DNA of 64,000 bases from Mixia osmundae IAM 14324 (Eukaryota > Basidiomycota > Mixiomycetes > Mixiales > Mixiaceae). Within the stretch, counting starts at the first letter, position 1. Each line of letters starts with the position of its first letter. Below are positions 1 to 12,734 of this stretch, piece by piece. The stretch is taken from the NCBI RefSeq assembly GCF_000708205.1, contig NW_014575559.1, forward strand, positions 1,373-65,372, given 5' to 3'. The notes under the pieces were generated by a model, which was given only the letters and a program-made list of their open reading frames with translations, ran no database searches and was not told the DNA's origin. The translations under genes and the position numbers were made by a program.

Positions 1-3000
1 GCCAGCTCAGCAATGTCGAATTGGGACGACAACACATGTGGACAGCTATTGAGAGTACAATGACGACCGCCCAAATCTGGTAAGCGGTGCATAATCCATC
101 GCGGGACATGAATGGTGCCGGCAGTGCGAGTTGGTCNGAGTCATTGCCGGAATAGACAAGCCCAAGCTGGTAGGGCGCCGATAGACCAAGTTGCCATCTT
201 CCGGACGATTCGAGCAGTCTGACCAGCCGCACGGCACAGATATCATATGATGCAAGCNCGATAGACATCTGCTGAGTGATTTGAGATCGTTAGCTGAGAT
301 ATGACAGAAGTGGCTCATGTCTATCGAGTGGTCTTGCTCGGCGATGACTCGATGTGGTGTGCATGTGCGATGGGTGTGGTGCATATACTGGCAGGCGAGA
401 GCGTCTGTTCTTCTAATCGCTGCTGTTCTCACTGGGGTAGATAAGATGGTCTTGCTGGCAGTTCTCCAGCCTGACGTGTTGCCTCGTAGCTAGTCGCCAG
501 TGAAAAATGATTGCTGGCTAGTGTCCCACGCTCTCTGACTATCGGCATTGTGATGCATGATCTGACCATGTCTAATCAGTGGAAGTAGCTCGCGGTGTCT
601 ACAGCTGCTGTTTGCGGTTTAAAGGCAGATGAGCAAAGTGACTCGGCGTGACTTGGCAGCTCGTGGCAGTCGTGTCGACTGGACTTTGCAAGATATGCAT
701 CACTCGACGATACATGATCGGACTGGACGACTGAGCGAGAAGTTGCACAAAGAAGATACAGCGGAAGGCCAATTGATCTGTATGATATATGTCGACGATC
801 AAGAAGGATAGCACCGCTCTGCCATTGTCGAGTGGTGGAATGCCAGGGGATTTCTTCAATTTGCTTTGCCAAAACTCAATATTGCGTAATTCATGGGAAA
901 GTTATTAATCACCCGNATATCTGATTGGCGTGATTTATCTAGGCGCGTTGGCAGGACATTCGCTTGACCACAGCGACTTTAGCGGAGATCCTCATACTCT
1001 TTACTTTGTCGTATTGCTGCATTTCATCGGNACGANATCCAGTCGCCATCACTGTAACGCGACACAACTTGCAGTTTGAGGCATCGCCGCAAGACTCCCT
1101 GCAATAGCTACGACGAATCAACGGGACGGAGAGTCAGTCTGTGCCAGACAACTATCAACAGAGATGTGTTCGTACTCCGGAGCAGATTGAACTATCTTCA
1201 CTCGCGATACTAGCTCAGTTAGAGAGCTCGATGTTGCCTGTCTGGCCGGCAGTACGACTGAAGCCGTACCTTGAGACGGTACCATACAGCAATAGTCTCC
1301 AGAATGGTATCTAGCGGACGATTGATGCATTGATTGCTCGAGCGGATGTCGACAGCAGTAAATGATTTCCCGCTGCTGAGATGATGTTGACATGATGGTC
1401 ATCGCTGCGTTGAGTGGGCTCATGCAGGTGATATGTTTCATCAGATCATTGCAAGCAGTAGACTATCACCAGCTGTAAGTCTCAAAGACAGGCCTGGCAC
1501 AGTGTCTGATAGGTGACACGGCGAGCTGTACGGATGACAAATGGCTTGCTGGGCGAGATCACCTTTCACCATATCTTTAATGTGCATTCGACATTATCAG
1601 AAGGATAGTCTTCAATTTCGGTTGTTCGCCTCGACCATTGCTGTCACTTCCTGGGGCGTTCCTTTGCCTGCGATGAGGTGCTCACTTGTTGCTAAATTGT
1701 TATATGACATATTCAAAAGACCTAGCTACCTTTCGCTTTCAACGTGCCATCGGGAATATGGATGAGATCAAAGACCATGGTTGCTTGTAGCGAATATTCT
1801 TCAGCTTGAGCTGCTCGTTGATGTGCATGAAAACAGGAACATGTATCAATGAAAATCACATGCGCCAGCAAACAGATCGATGTGACAGATTCGCTTAGTG
1901 TGCATCCGCTTGACGATGATGACAGCGTGATCTGTCAGCTTGCAGTCTCCACNCCACTCGCGCGAAAGGTNTGATGGTGGCTGAGTCCGGATTGCTCTTT
2001 TCTGACCAACAAGTGGTGATAGCGCGTGGCTGGGACATGTCGAGCAGCGAATGCAAAGACGGGAGTAGTCGCAGAGAAATCAAAAACCGCATCCATTGAG
2101 GCTCATCATGCACATCGAATAGCAGAGATGACACTGAAGGATCAAACACGATTGCCGATAAGTACGAGACAAGTAGCGCAAGGCCTAGACGTTATGCGCC
2201 AGACTGTCGTGAGAATTGCCAAAGGCATACGGTGTCGGCATGATCGTCATTCTCGCCATCAGCTTGGAGCTGGCAGACGACACTGGTGAGTTTGTGATGA
2301 GACGTTGAGGCTGTGATGCTAGACGACTCATTGGCTGCAGATCTGCTGGCGCGTGATCAATCGGACAAGGCGCGCNGATCACCGAACTCGCCCGAGCAGA
2401 GATAATTANCACGTCTGTGCTTTTTCTCCCTTGCGCGCCAGTCTCGACCAGCACGACAATACAAGTCCGACACTGTCTTGCGAGGATACTTGATAGCACC
2501 CAGAGATCACGACGATCGAGGAAGGACAGTCTATGCAAGGAGATGCAGCGAACGAAGAGTCTTGGCCGGCAACATTTGGCTAGTCGTGGTTGCTCCACGC
2601 TGTCATTTGGAGGCCTGCTCGCTCGTCAACGACGCTCTGGCGACCAAGAAACAAGATCGACATGCCCGTTCAGACCCTTTGCGAAAGCTGTGATGATCTG
2701 GAGCTAGCTCGAGGCCATTCTCGCAAATTGGTCGTTTTCGATGAGGAGCTCCTTTTCTACGCGACTAGCAGCGAGAGAGCAACTGCCAATGACCCTTTGG
2801 AACTGTTGAAGACGCTTACGAATATCGGGGGAAGGCGCCTTCACTCGTCGAGGCGAGAATGTGGCCAACAAGAAGACAACAGCCGCTTCAGACGCTCTAA
2901 TTGGGAACATGCCCGGGACCGCGACCCTTAGGCAGGGGTGGTGAACTGTCGTCTGATGGGGAATTGCGCGTGAGGTGACTCNAGCGGACGAGCGCAAGCC

Positions 3001-3590
3001 GACGAGATTTGACCTGCTGTGCTCGCGGCTGTCAAGTTGAGGCGCGCTCGGTCGTTCAGACGAGAAGCTGGTCAGCAAGAAGACGACAACCGCCTCTGGA
3101 TCTTGCTTTGCCTGTGAACACTGGAGCCCGGAGGTAGCTTTGCAAGCTATCAGCGACGGACAACTTCAGAGGAGGTATTTGTAGCGAGCAAGGAGTATCC
3201 GCCTGCGACAAGTGCTCTGCCGCATGCGGCCAGCCTTGGAGGCTTGCTCGCTCGTCGGACCAGCTCGTGGCTCGACAACGTGCCTGGTCAAATGTCCAGT
3301 GCGCATAGCAACGCGGTATTCGCCCTATAGTCAACACAGCTGGCAACCTTGTGAGTCTTTGATCCCTTTCGTGCTCTCGCTCTCAAGTCGCCCGCAAATA
3401 GCGCTCGACTTCACCTTCGCCGGATGTGCCACTCAAACGCCTTCATTTGCTTGTCTGCACCTGCGCGATTCAATGGGCTGTGCTGCGCAACAGTACTACG
3501 CTCTATACATATTCCTTTGAGGGCTCGTCGCGAGTGCCGGGCAGCGAGACGGCGATTGTCTTGTCATTCTGTTCATGAGCTATCGAGGTT
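1..3590. other. Gene-poor segment with no supportable gene
   Basis: I find no convincing gene here. The open frames are short, lie in many frames, and show no recognisable domain or exon chain. Base composition looks more AT-rich than the rest of the window. All ten ambiguous N bases that I saw lie here (137, 258, 916, 1031, 1036, 1953, 1971, 2376, 2409, 2982), which suggests poor consensus or collapsed repeats. A degenerate tandem array occupies about 2606-3290. The stretch could be subtelomeric, pericentromeric or decayed mobile DNA; the sequence does not decide. Confidence 0.6.
2606..3290. repeat. Degenerate tandem array, about 200-bp spacing
   Basis: Four related blocks begin near 2606, 2838, 3040 and 3236, so the spacing is about 195-230 bp. 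Shared pieces include the core GAGGC-TGCTCGCTCGTC in the first and last blocks. The second and third blocks share a stretch reading roughly GAGAA-TGG-CA-CAAGAAGAC-ACA-CCGC. Similarity between blocks is roughly 70-75 percent by eye over 50-65 bp, and the DNA between blocks is less alike. No open frame is kept across the blocks. Confidence 0.5.
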
Positions 3591-4684
3591 TCAGATGCTC
3601 TTGTAATCCGAGGAGGAAAGAATTGGTTGATATTGACAGCAAAGCTGTAAGCAGCCTATCAGTGAGTGAAGAGAAGACACGACGCAAGCCACTGACAAGA
3701 TGAGGGTGGCAAGCCATTCTACGGCCCCGGTGAGAATGTAAAACACAATCTTGCCTGAGCGTGAAAAGTTGGCTGGTCGGTCGAGCGTGCTGCCCAGCTT
3801 GTAAGCTGCGGTGATGATCTAAACAATGAGCAAGGTCAGCAATGCTGAAACGTCGTCCGGCTTACGTACAAGCAAAGCACACTGGATTACGAGTACGACG
3901 ACGGCACGGATCTGAAGCAGACGAGCCGATATGAGATTGACTGCGATGATTGCCGAGGTGCTGATGGCACCGATGATGAGTGCAGCGTTGGCGATTCTGT
4001 ATTGTTTGATACTATTCATTGTGCTCTGACTTTCGTTTGCGCTTATGTCTGTCGAGGCGACGATGCCAAGGATGAGTGCGACCGTGATAGCAAGGCGACA
4101 GAGAAGAAGAACGCGCTGTTGAAGCCGATTCTCTGCATGCTGAGATGCTCCTTTGCTGTATTTGCCCGCCACACGTCTGCGCGAATCAATCAGACCCGAC
4201 GCACCACCAATATCGCTAGACTGACGTCAACAGCGCTGGGATGGGCTCGCAAATTGCACTGAAGCCCTGGTGTAGTGTGTGGTCAGCACCAATCTCATCT
4301 TAATCCTAACCACGAACAGCGAGGAGCAAGATCTCAGAGGCTTCGTATATGCCCGTCGAAGTACTGCCATTTGCGATCGCCGCGCGCATGCCATAAGCCA
4401 CTGCTTGTGTGAGACAGAAGATCAAGGGTCGAATCTGTAGGCTGATCAGCCGTCTACACAGGCTATATCGCGAATGGAGTCACCAAGATTCTTGTTCGAG
4501 TTTCTTTGACGACAAGTCGGAAGATGCATATTGGGATCAACCTGCTCGTATCTCAGCAACCTGACGAAGAAGGTCTGGCGAAAACGCACACTGCGAAAGC
4601 AACGGTGAAGATGATAGATGCTGCAAAGTCTTGTGCGTTGTTCGGAATGCCTCCGCTCAGCGAGGCGAATGGCGTGTTAGACAT
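3591..4684 (-). CDS. Seven-TM fungal membrane protein, function unknown
   Basis: I joined about six exons into one frame that starts MSNTPFASL. It carries seven hydrophobic segments: around AASIIFTVAF/LIPICIF, RPLIFCLTQAVAYGMRAAI, EASEILLLA, LLLCRLAITVALILGIVAS, ANAALIIGAISTSAIIAV, VVVLVIQCALLIITAAY and VFYILTGAVEWLATLIL. The motif YGMRAAIANGSTSTG after the second segment, and AYKLGSTLDRP before the last, look like conserved loops of an uncharacterised fungal multi-pass family whose layout resembles RTA1-type proteins. Introns are GT-AG, for example the one ending just before IRPLIFC. The C-terminal exon is the least certain part; the stop is taken at 3591-3593. Function unknown. It is the first gene after the gene-poor left flank and diverges from the gene at 5033. 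Confidence 0.6.
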
Positions 4685-5032
4685 GTTGACACCAGCAATA
4701 AGCAGAATTGTCGTATCAGACAGAACTTCTCGTGCTCGGAGAATCGGCACACAGTTTCTGAGGAATTCAGACTGAACAGCATGTTCTTATAGCCACGGAC
4801 TGGTCTGCGCAGAGAAACAAGAGCCGCTGCGCCTGAGGCCCGGCGGCCCAACAGCGGCGCGCGCCGTCGGAGTAATTTGCTCCGTCGGAGCGAGATATCT
4901 CGCCAATCCGTCGCTCCGAACTTCCTTTCTGCCTTCCCATCCTGCTCCGAAGACTTATATAAGTCATGCATGCACCTCTTGTCATTCAAAGAGCATCGTG
5001 TGCGAAACAGCCAGTCAGGTCAAGTCTACAAT
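4685..5032. promoter_or_regulatory. Divergent promoter region with palindromes and TATA box
   Basis: This is the shared upstream region of the two divergent genes at 3591-4684 and 5033-6002. It holds a perfect 14-base palindrome GCGAGATATCTCGC at 4890-4903, preceded by repeated CTCCGTCGGAG-like elements. A palindromic TATA-like site ACTTATATAAGT lies at 4953-4964, about 70 bases before the rightward ATG. The TATA spacing suggests it serves the rightward gene. Confidence 0.55.
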
Positions 5033-6002
5033 ATGGACGCCAACAGCTCGCAGTCGCAGCTCGCGCGAGGCCTTCGGAAACACGAGCAGCCTTCAATACT
5101 TTACTTTCAGACTCGGCCGGATGCCTGCTTGACAGATCCGCCTGCGTACGAAGACCAATACTACAGCACGACCAGGCAGACTATGACACGATCGGGACCG
5201 CTCGAGTGGGTTAGTGGGCAAGACTTCTCCGGTTCAAGTCGAACTATCGCATTGCCTCAAACGAGCTATGGCCAAGGCGCGCCTTTCCTTCGTGGATACA
5301 GCTCCGAGCTGTGTCAGTTGCTTGTGCTTTCTACTCGTATGTTTCTGACCCGACTTTGCAGGCGAAGCGGGTGTGCCAAAGGACGGATACTTTCGCTGGT
5401 TGGACGCGCTCAACGTATCAATGGTACCCAACCCGGAAGCTCAGATAATTGGCAAGGCGGCTGGCATAGCTTCGTGGTTTGTGTGAGTTCTTCAGAGGCA
5501 TTGAGATTTGACGACTTACGATGCGACATGTAGACCCGGCGTGGGCGGCATCGTGTTGGGTCTCAGTTCTATTGGCGCTCTGATCGGTAGTGGCATACAA
5601 CTGAAGACAGTCACCGCAACCTGTTTGTCGCAAGGCAACCGCTCACTGTTCAATCCCGCTGGCTTCGAAGCAGTCATCTGCTCAACGCACGATTTGAATG
5701 TCCATTTGGGCCTCGCAAATCAAAGCCAGGCTTGCGAGTCATTCCAGACGCCCTACCAACAGCGCTTGCAGAACTATGGAGCTTTGTTGTCTTCGCTGAC
5801 GACAGTACTGCCTCCTGCCACCGGAACGGGGCGCAGCGATCCATCAGCGCAGCTCGGCGCGAGACTCAGCTCGAGAAGTCGGTCAAAAGCACAGCGCAAG
5901 GCGGCTAAAGATTTGGCAAATGGGAAGGTCAAGAAGGCGAGTAAATTTGAAGCGAGGTTATGTTGGCTACTCATTCGTCCGCTCGAAATGTCTGTATTTT
6001 GA
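5033..6002 (+). CDS. Conserved fungal protein of unknown function
   Basis: Three exons give a protein of roughly 280 residues. The start MDANSSQSQLARG at 5033 follows a TATA-like site by about 70 bases. Exon 1 ends near SSEL. Exon 2 reads EAGVPKDGYFRWLDALN and GKAAGIASWF. Exon 3 continues PGVGGIVLGLSSIGALIGSGI and ends in a basic tail rich in SRSRSKAQRKAAKDLA. The order 'GVP...F..LD.LN' followed by a Gly-rich hydrophobic stretch is shared by uncharacterised fungal proteins that I recognise only as a type, without a named function. The hydrophobic stretch could associate with a membrane. Both introns are GT-AG and about 50 nt. Confidence 0.6.
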
Positions 6003-6029
6003 TTACATATTCGATGATCACATAGAAAG

Positions 6030-6364
6030 TTAGGACGATCGCTCAGATTCGAGCGTCTGCTTGAGCTCGGCCTTCTTATCATCTCCTACATTGGGGTTCT
6101 GTGCATTAATGTCAGCGTTGTTTGCGAAAAATTTAGGATATGCATACGTTAATAGCAGCCTTGAGACCACCAAGTCTCTGGTTCTCGTGACCACCATCGT
6201 TGGGTGCAGGGGTCTCACCCTTGTCAAGGGCCTCGCGAATCTCTTGCTTACGAGAGTCGGATGTATTCTGTTGGAGAATTAGTCCGACCGATCGACTGGA
6301 AGGGAAAACATACCGGGTTGCTCAGGGCAGCCTTGAAACCGCCTTCGACTTGGTTAGATGTCAT
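6030..6364 (-). CDS. con-6: Conidiation protein 6 (Con-6) family
   Basis: Three exons (6314-6364, 6148-6267, 6030-6098) join in frame to a 79-residue hydrophilic protein. It has two copies of the Con-6 repeat: GGFKAALSNPNTSDSRKQ and GGLKAAINNPNVGDDKK, each followed by a short charged helix. The family was first described from conidia of Neurospora; its molecular role is unknown. The length and two-repeat layout are typical. Both introns (6268-6313 and 6099-6147) are GT-AG and sit after the NP or N of each repeat, so the exon pattern follows the repeats. A TATA-like box lies about 80 bases upstream of the start. Confidence 0.9.
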
Positions 6365-6756
6365 GATGTAAATTGGTATGTAAGATGGATCAAAGTCGAG
6401 ATGTAGCTGATGTGTGGAGTCGATGAGAGGTTAAGGACACTTTTATATACCATGAGAGGACGTCATCGTTGTTCTTGACATTGACGATCTATGCATCGCG
6501 AGTCGAACGTCATGTCGTGCTTGAAACCGATGAATCGTGACGATTTGGCCGACGACGGGGCGGTTAGCAGAGAAAACGACCGATTTCTCCGGGGATCATG
6601 CGACCAGAACTGAAAATGATATGACGCGACGCGCCGTAGACGAGCATCGAATGACGCATCAATCGAGATATACTCTCCGAAATGGGCTCGCGGCTATCGA
6701 CGGTGTCCCAGGACACCATACGATCGACAGGCTGTCGATCGGCACCCGGATAGATA
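6365..6756. other. Intergenic: con-6 promoter and DHH 3' flank
   Basis: No gene is seen. Besides the TATA box, two perfect inverted repeats lie near the DHH stop: GGTGTCC-CA-GGACACC at 6702-6717, and CGATCGACAG-G-CTGTCGATCG at 6721-6741. The second is a 21-base near-perfect palindrome starting 16 bases past the DHH stop codon. They could form hairpins in the DHH 3' UTR. Confidence 0.4.
6441..6449 (-). promoter_or_regulatory. TATA box of the con-6 gene
   Basis: Read on the minus strand this is TATATAAAA, 77-85 bases before the con-6 ATG at 6364. It is one of the clearest TATA elements in the window and fits an inducible or strongly expressed gene. Confidence 0.5.
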
Positions 6757-8371
6757 TCAGGCTTTCTCAATTCCTGGAGCTGGCTCTGTTTCGTCCTTTA
6801 CTGTTGACTTTGCTGGGCTCTTGAAGAACGAATGGAGTGTCGTCTTCTGAACGGGAAACTTGCTTCTGCTCTTCCTTTCCGGCGACACTGCGTCTGGGTC
6901 CTTGATGCCGATCTCCATGCCTTCTGCGCAGAGTTTCTCGAATTCGACAAGTGGAATTATCCCGCCCTGTCAATGCATTTCAGCAAATTCTCACAGGTGA
7001 TACGAGGACTCGCTGTTGCTTCTTTATGTCCCCGAGCAAAATCGTTGCCGACTCGATCGAGAAAGCCATCGATTCTGCTGCCATACTCAATAAGTAGCTC
7101 GATGAGATTCGGTCGCTCCTCGTCCGGTAGGCTCCTGAGCGAGGCGCATATTCTGCAGCTGAATGACATGATATCTGCGGAAGGATTGTGACCTGCGTTC
7201 GCGACCTGTGCGGCGCGCTAAGATACTGAACGCTAGGCCAAATATTAGCTAGCTTGCCATAATCATCTGCAACTTCTTTGCGCGAAGGAAGCCTGCCCAT
7301 CGAGTGGCAATGACGGGATGTACTGTGCAGCAGTCAATGCGAGGCTGCTGGTAAATCGGGCTGTCAGCTGAGCTTACCTTGGTATGGAGAGTCAATGCGC
7401 AACAATGCAACCCGCCCATCTTTGGAAAATTTGGGAGCTGCGTGTGTGCATCGCTCCACCTCTTCATTGACCTGGAGCCGCGCCAATTTGAGGGTGTTGG
7501 AGCTGTTGATGTCATCTGGTGATTTCGCTTGGAGCAAGACCGACCAAGCGCTTACGACATCGTATTCGGCGGTTCTCCTGGGAGCGTTGAGGGCGCCGAC
7601 AGCGTCACTGATCTTCTTCTTGCTCTCACGCTTGATAGACGCGGCCAGCATCATCATCTCAGTAGAGACTGGCCAAACGCCCTGTGGATCACCGAACTTG
7701 ACTTCTGATGGTCCCAGATCGCCAAAGAGACCGAGCACAGCAACCCAATCATTGCCAGCGGGTGCCTGAGGATGAAGAGGATAGCACAGTAAGTATGACA
7801 ACAGCGAGCTTGTCGCGATCGGCTGTGCGTCGCACGCAGTCAGTACTTGGGCGCCATCTGGCCATTCGCTGGACTGGTGATGATCGATGATGAGACACTG
7901 CACATCGATTTGCGCTTGTTTGCAGTGTTCGGCATCGTAAAGTGGCGGTCCTGGTCTGCTCCCTTGGTCGACAACGATAACGCTGACATCGCTGGCTTGA
8001 GTGGCACAGATTGCATCGGTGAGCCTCGCTTTCTCATTGGGTGTGAAGACGCTGGTGCCTTTGAGTAGGAGATGTACGATGATACGATCGAGGGGCATGC
8101 CGAGCAAGGCAAGTGTGTGGTACAGCACACGACAGCTCGACAGTCCGTCGGCATCTTTGTCGGGCACAATGACGACTGCCTGGCTTTTTGGCGAGCTCGT
8201 TGCCCGTCGAAGGAACTCGCGAGCGGCAGTCATCTGAGTGAAGGGCGCCGGCCAGTCACGCCACTTGCCAGGCGCACCAAGCTCATCTGTCGCGGTCACG
8301 TCCTCTAGCTTGATCTTCTTGGTCGGTGACACGGGGCCAGGCGTTGGCTTTCGCTTCCCTTTTGCCGGCAT
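6757..8371 (-). CDS. DHH-family phosphoesterase
   Basis: This is a RecJ-like DHH-superfamily phosphoesterase of the fungal type. Visible motifs are DKDADGLSS (motif I), VDQG (II), DHHQSS (III, the DHH signature) and GLFGDLGP (IV). The C-terminal half has IATRWAGFL, FSCRIC, DDFARGHKEAT-type (here GNDFARGHKEAT) and GGIIPLVEFEKL. Four exons are needed: a GT-AG intron at 7323-7377, and two introns that appear to be GC-AG at 7206-7257 and 6967-7013. The tail contains QKTTLHSFFKSP, close to a PCNA-interacting peptide. I chose the Met at 8371 (purine at -3) over the in-frame Met at 8419. Likely substrates are phosphodiesters in nucleic acid or small nucleotides; which is not visible. It diverges from CTP synthase by 174 bp. 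Confidence 0.8.
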
Positions 8372-8545
8372 GACAGCCGCAGTGCTGCTACTCTTGCTAC
8401 GTCTGACTAGACTGAGCATACACGGCCCAGCGCGCCGTCCTGTCGCTCAGGCAGAAAGGATACAGATGCTCGCAAGGAGGATGTGTGGGATGTGTCGCGT
8501 TCCTGCAGGGAGCCGTGCAAAGATTGCTGGACAGCCCGAGACGCC

Positions 8546-10903
<2,358 letters not shown>

Positions 10904-11019
10904 GTGGGCCGTGGTGTCTTGTAGATTGTGTATAGCTGTATGCAACAGGAATGACATGCATGCGTGCGTGTTTATACAGCCAACAATGAGTAATCGTGGC
11001 GCGCGATGGTAGCAAAGGG

Positions 11020-12567
11020 TCATCGTGCGTTGCTTGACTTGGTGTTGCCGGTGCCGATGTATAGATACGCACACGGCAACAGCAGACAAAACAGTCCGCA
11101 GGTTATGATGACCATCGCGTCGAAGCCGAGCTCGATCTGCAGATGCTGAAGCAGCTGGCCAGCTAGAATGGGACCGATAAGCGTGCCCAGAGCAAAAGCG
11201 ATGTTGAACAAGCCATATACTGCCATTTTGTAAGCAGCGATGGCAAGTGGATGACAGGAAGACGGACCATGTGCATAGCCTGCGCCTGGAATATCAAGAA
11301 CACACAGGCCAAAGTCGAGGGACAGAGGTGAGACGCCCAAGCCCAAGCCGGCGCCCGCAAGGACGAGCATGATGATGAAAGTTGCGAGTGAGATCGTGTG
11401 TACAGCGAGGACGGCAATCCAGGGGACTGCGCCGAGGTAGCCGAGAATGAGCGGCCATCGAGGCCCATACCTGTCTGTCAGAACGCCCGATAAGGGCCCG
11501 GTGACGAGACCGGGCGCAATGACGGCGATAAACACTAGGCCTGCACCCTGAGAGTTGAGACCGTATCTGCCAGTACGTCAGCTGGCTGAAGGGGCCTGTC
11601 TCGGATGGGCTCACCTGTGATTGAGCAAGAGTGTCTGGGCAGCATCAAAGAGACCGCCGGTCAGGATGCCGAGCCAGACCGTGACGGCGACCAAGGTCAT
11701 GGCACGCTTCGAGGTGAGGAGTCCGAGGGCAGCCTTGCCGGGTGAGACAGAGACGATAGTGGGTAGGGTGGCATCGCCCTTTTCGAGTCCCTCTGCCGAA
11801 TTGTCATGGGTAGGAGTGCCCCCAACCTCTAGCTCGCCGCGGTGAGCATCAATATAGAGTCTCCAGCGATTGGCGTCTCGTTTCTCGATGAGTGCGCATC
11901 GTAGCGTCAAGTCGATGAGAACCAAGATGATGGCAAAGATGAAGGGGGCATAGTAACCCAGATTGGTGTAGAGTACGCCGCCCAGCACGGGCCCGATGAC
12001 GCTACCGACGGTGAGTCCCAGCATGACATAGCCTAGCGTGGTGCCGAGTTTGGCTTCCGGGCATGTATCGATGATGAGAGGGAGCGATAAGATCCAGAGC
12101 CCGCTGCCCGAACAGCCTTGCAGCACTCGGGCGAGGACGAGGAGCCAGTAGCTACGTGCGAGCATGAAGAGCACGAGCGAACACGCCATGAAGCCGAGGC
12201 TGCATATCAGAGGCCACTGGCGAGACGGCGTGAGCTCGCCTACGTATGCGACGGGCGGGCTGGAGATGATCATGCCTCCTGCATAAGCAGCGACAAGCCA
12301 GCCCGTCAGACTCGCCACGTCTTCGTAGCCCAGGTCACGCAAGCGGAAGGGCACGATGGGAACGACGAGGCCGTATATCGCGAGATCGGTGAGGAGGCCA
12401 AAGAAGACAGCGAAGCCGACAAAGGGCACAGAGGCTCGAAATTCGAGGCATCTGGGCGGCGATCGCTTGGCTTGCCTGGCGAAGAGCCATCGTTTGTAGG
12501 GCGGGATAGCCGGTACTTCTGCCTGGTTCAGCTCTGTCTTTGCGGGACTCGTTGCGCCATAGCTCAT
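11020..12567 (-). CDS. MFS transporter (DHA1 / vesicular-amine type)
   Basis: Three exons encode about 480 residues with twelve expected membrane segments. The first half has FFGLLTDLAIYGLVVPIVPF, GWLVAAYAGGMIISSPP, LARVLQGCSGSGLW and GYVMLGLTVGSVIGPVLGG. The second half has APGLVTGPLSGVLTDRYG, VLAGAGLGLGVSPL and YGLFNIAFALGTLIGPILAG. The motif D/VLQG and the GxxxGPxxGG element in helix 5 are typical of drug:H+ antiporter-like transporters related to vesicular amine transporters. The substrate cannot be read from sequence. A long acidic loop separates the halves. One intron joins LLLNH to RYGLNSQG; a second of 48 nt lies before VYGLFNIA. Its promoter is shared with NOP53. Confidence 0.85.
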
Positions 12568-12636
12568 CGATCTGATCTGACGGTGCTGCGCGAAATCTAC
12601 AGCGTGCGCTGATGATCGACGTCGGGTCTCTTCGAC

Positions 12637-12646
12637 TTTTTTTTTT
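12637..12646 (+). promoter_or_regulatory. Poly(dT) tract in MFS/NOP53 divergent promoter
   Basis: A run of ten T bases lies in the 167-bp gap between the divergent MFS and NOP53 starts, about 90 bases before the NOP53 ATG. Such tracts commonly exclude nucleosomes in fungal promoters; that role here is inferred. Confidence 0.35.
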
Positions 12647-12734
12647 AAGCGGACACAACGCTGTCTGCCATCCTTGCGACGCTCGCAGTCACGTCGCTTG
12701 GCAAGTGAGCTCTAGACGAGCGGCATCCTCAACC

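Noticed and set aside
46-3520. Many open frames of 60-140 codons in the left flank
   Set aside because: They overlap on both strands, contain N bases, lack domains and cannot be joined into a sensible exon chain.
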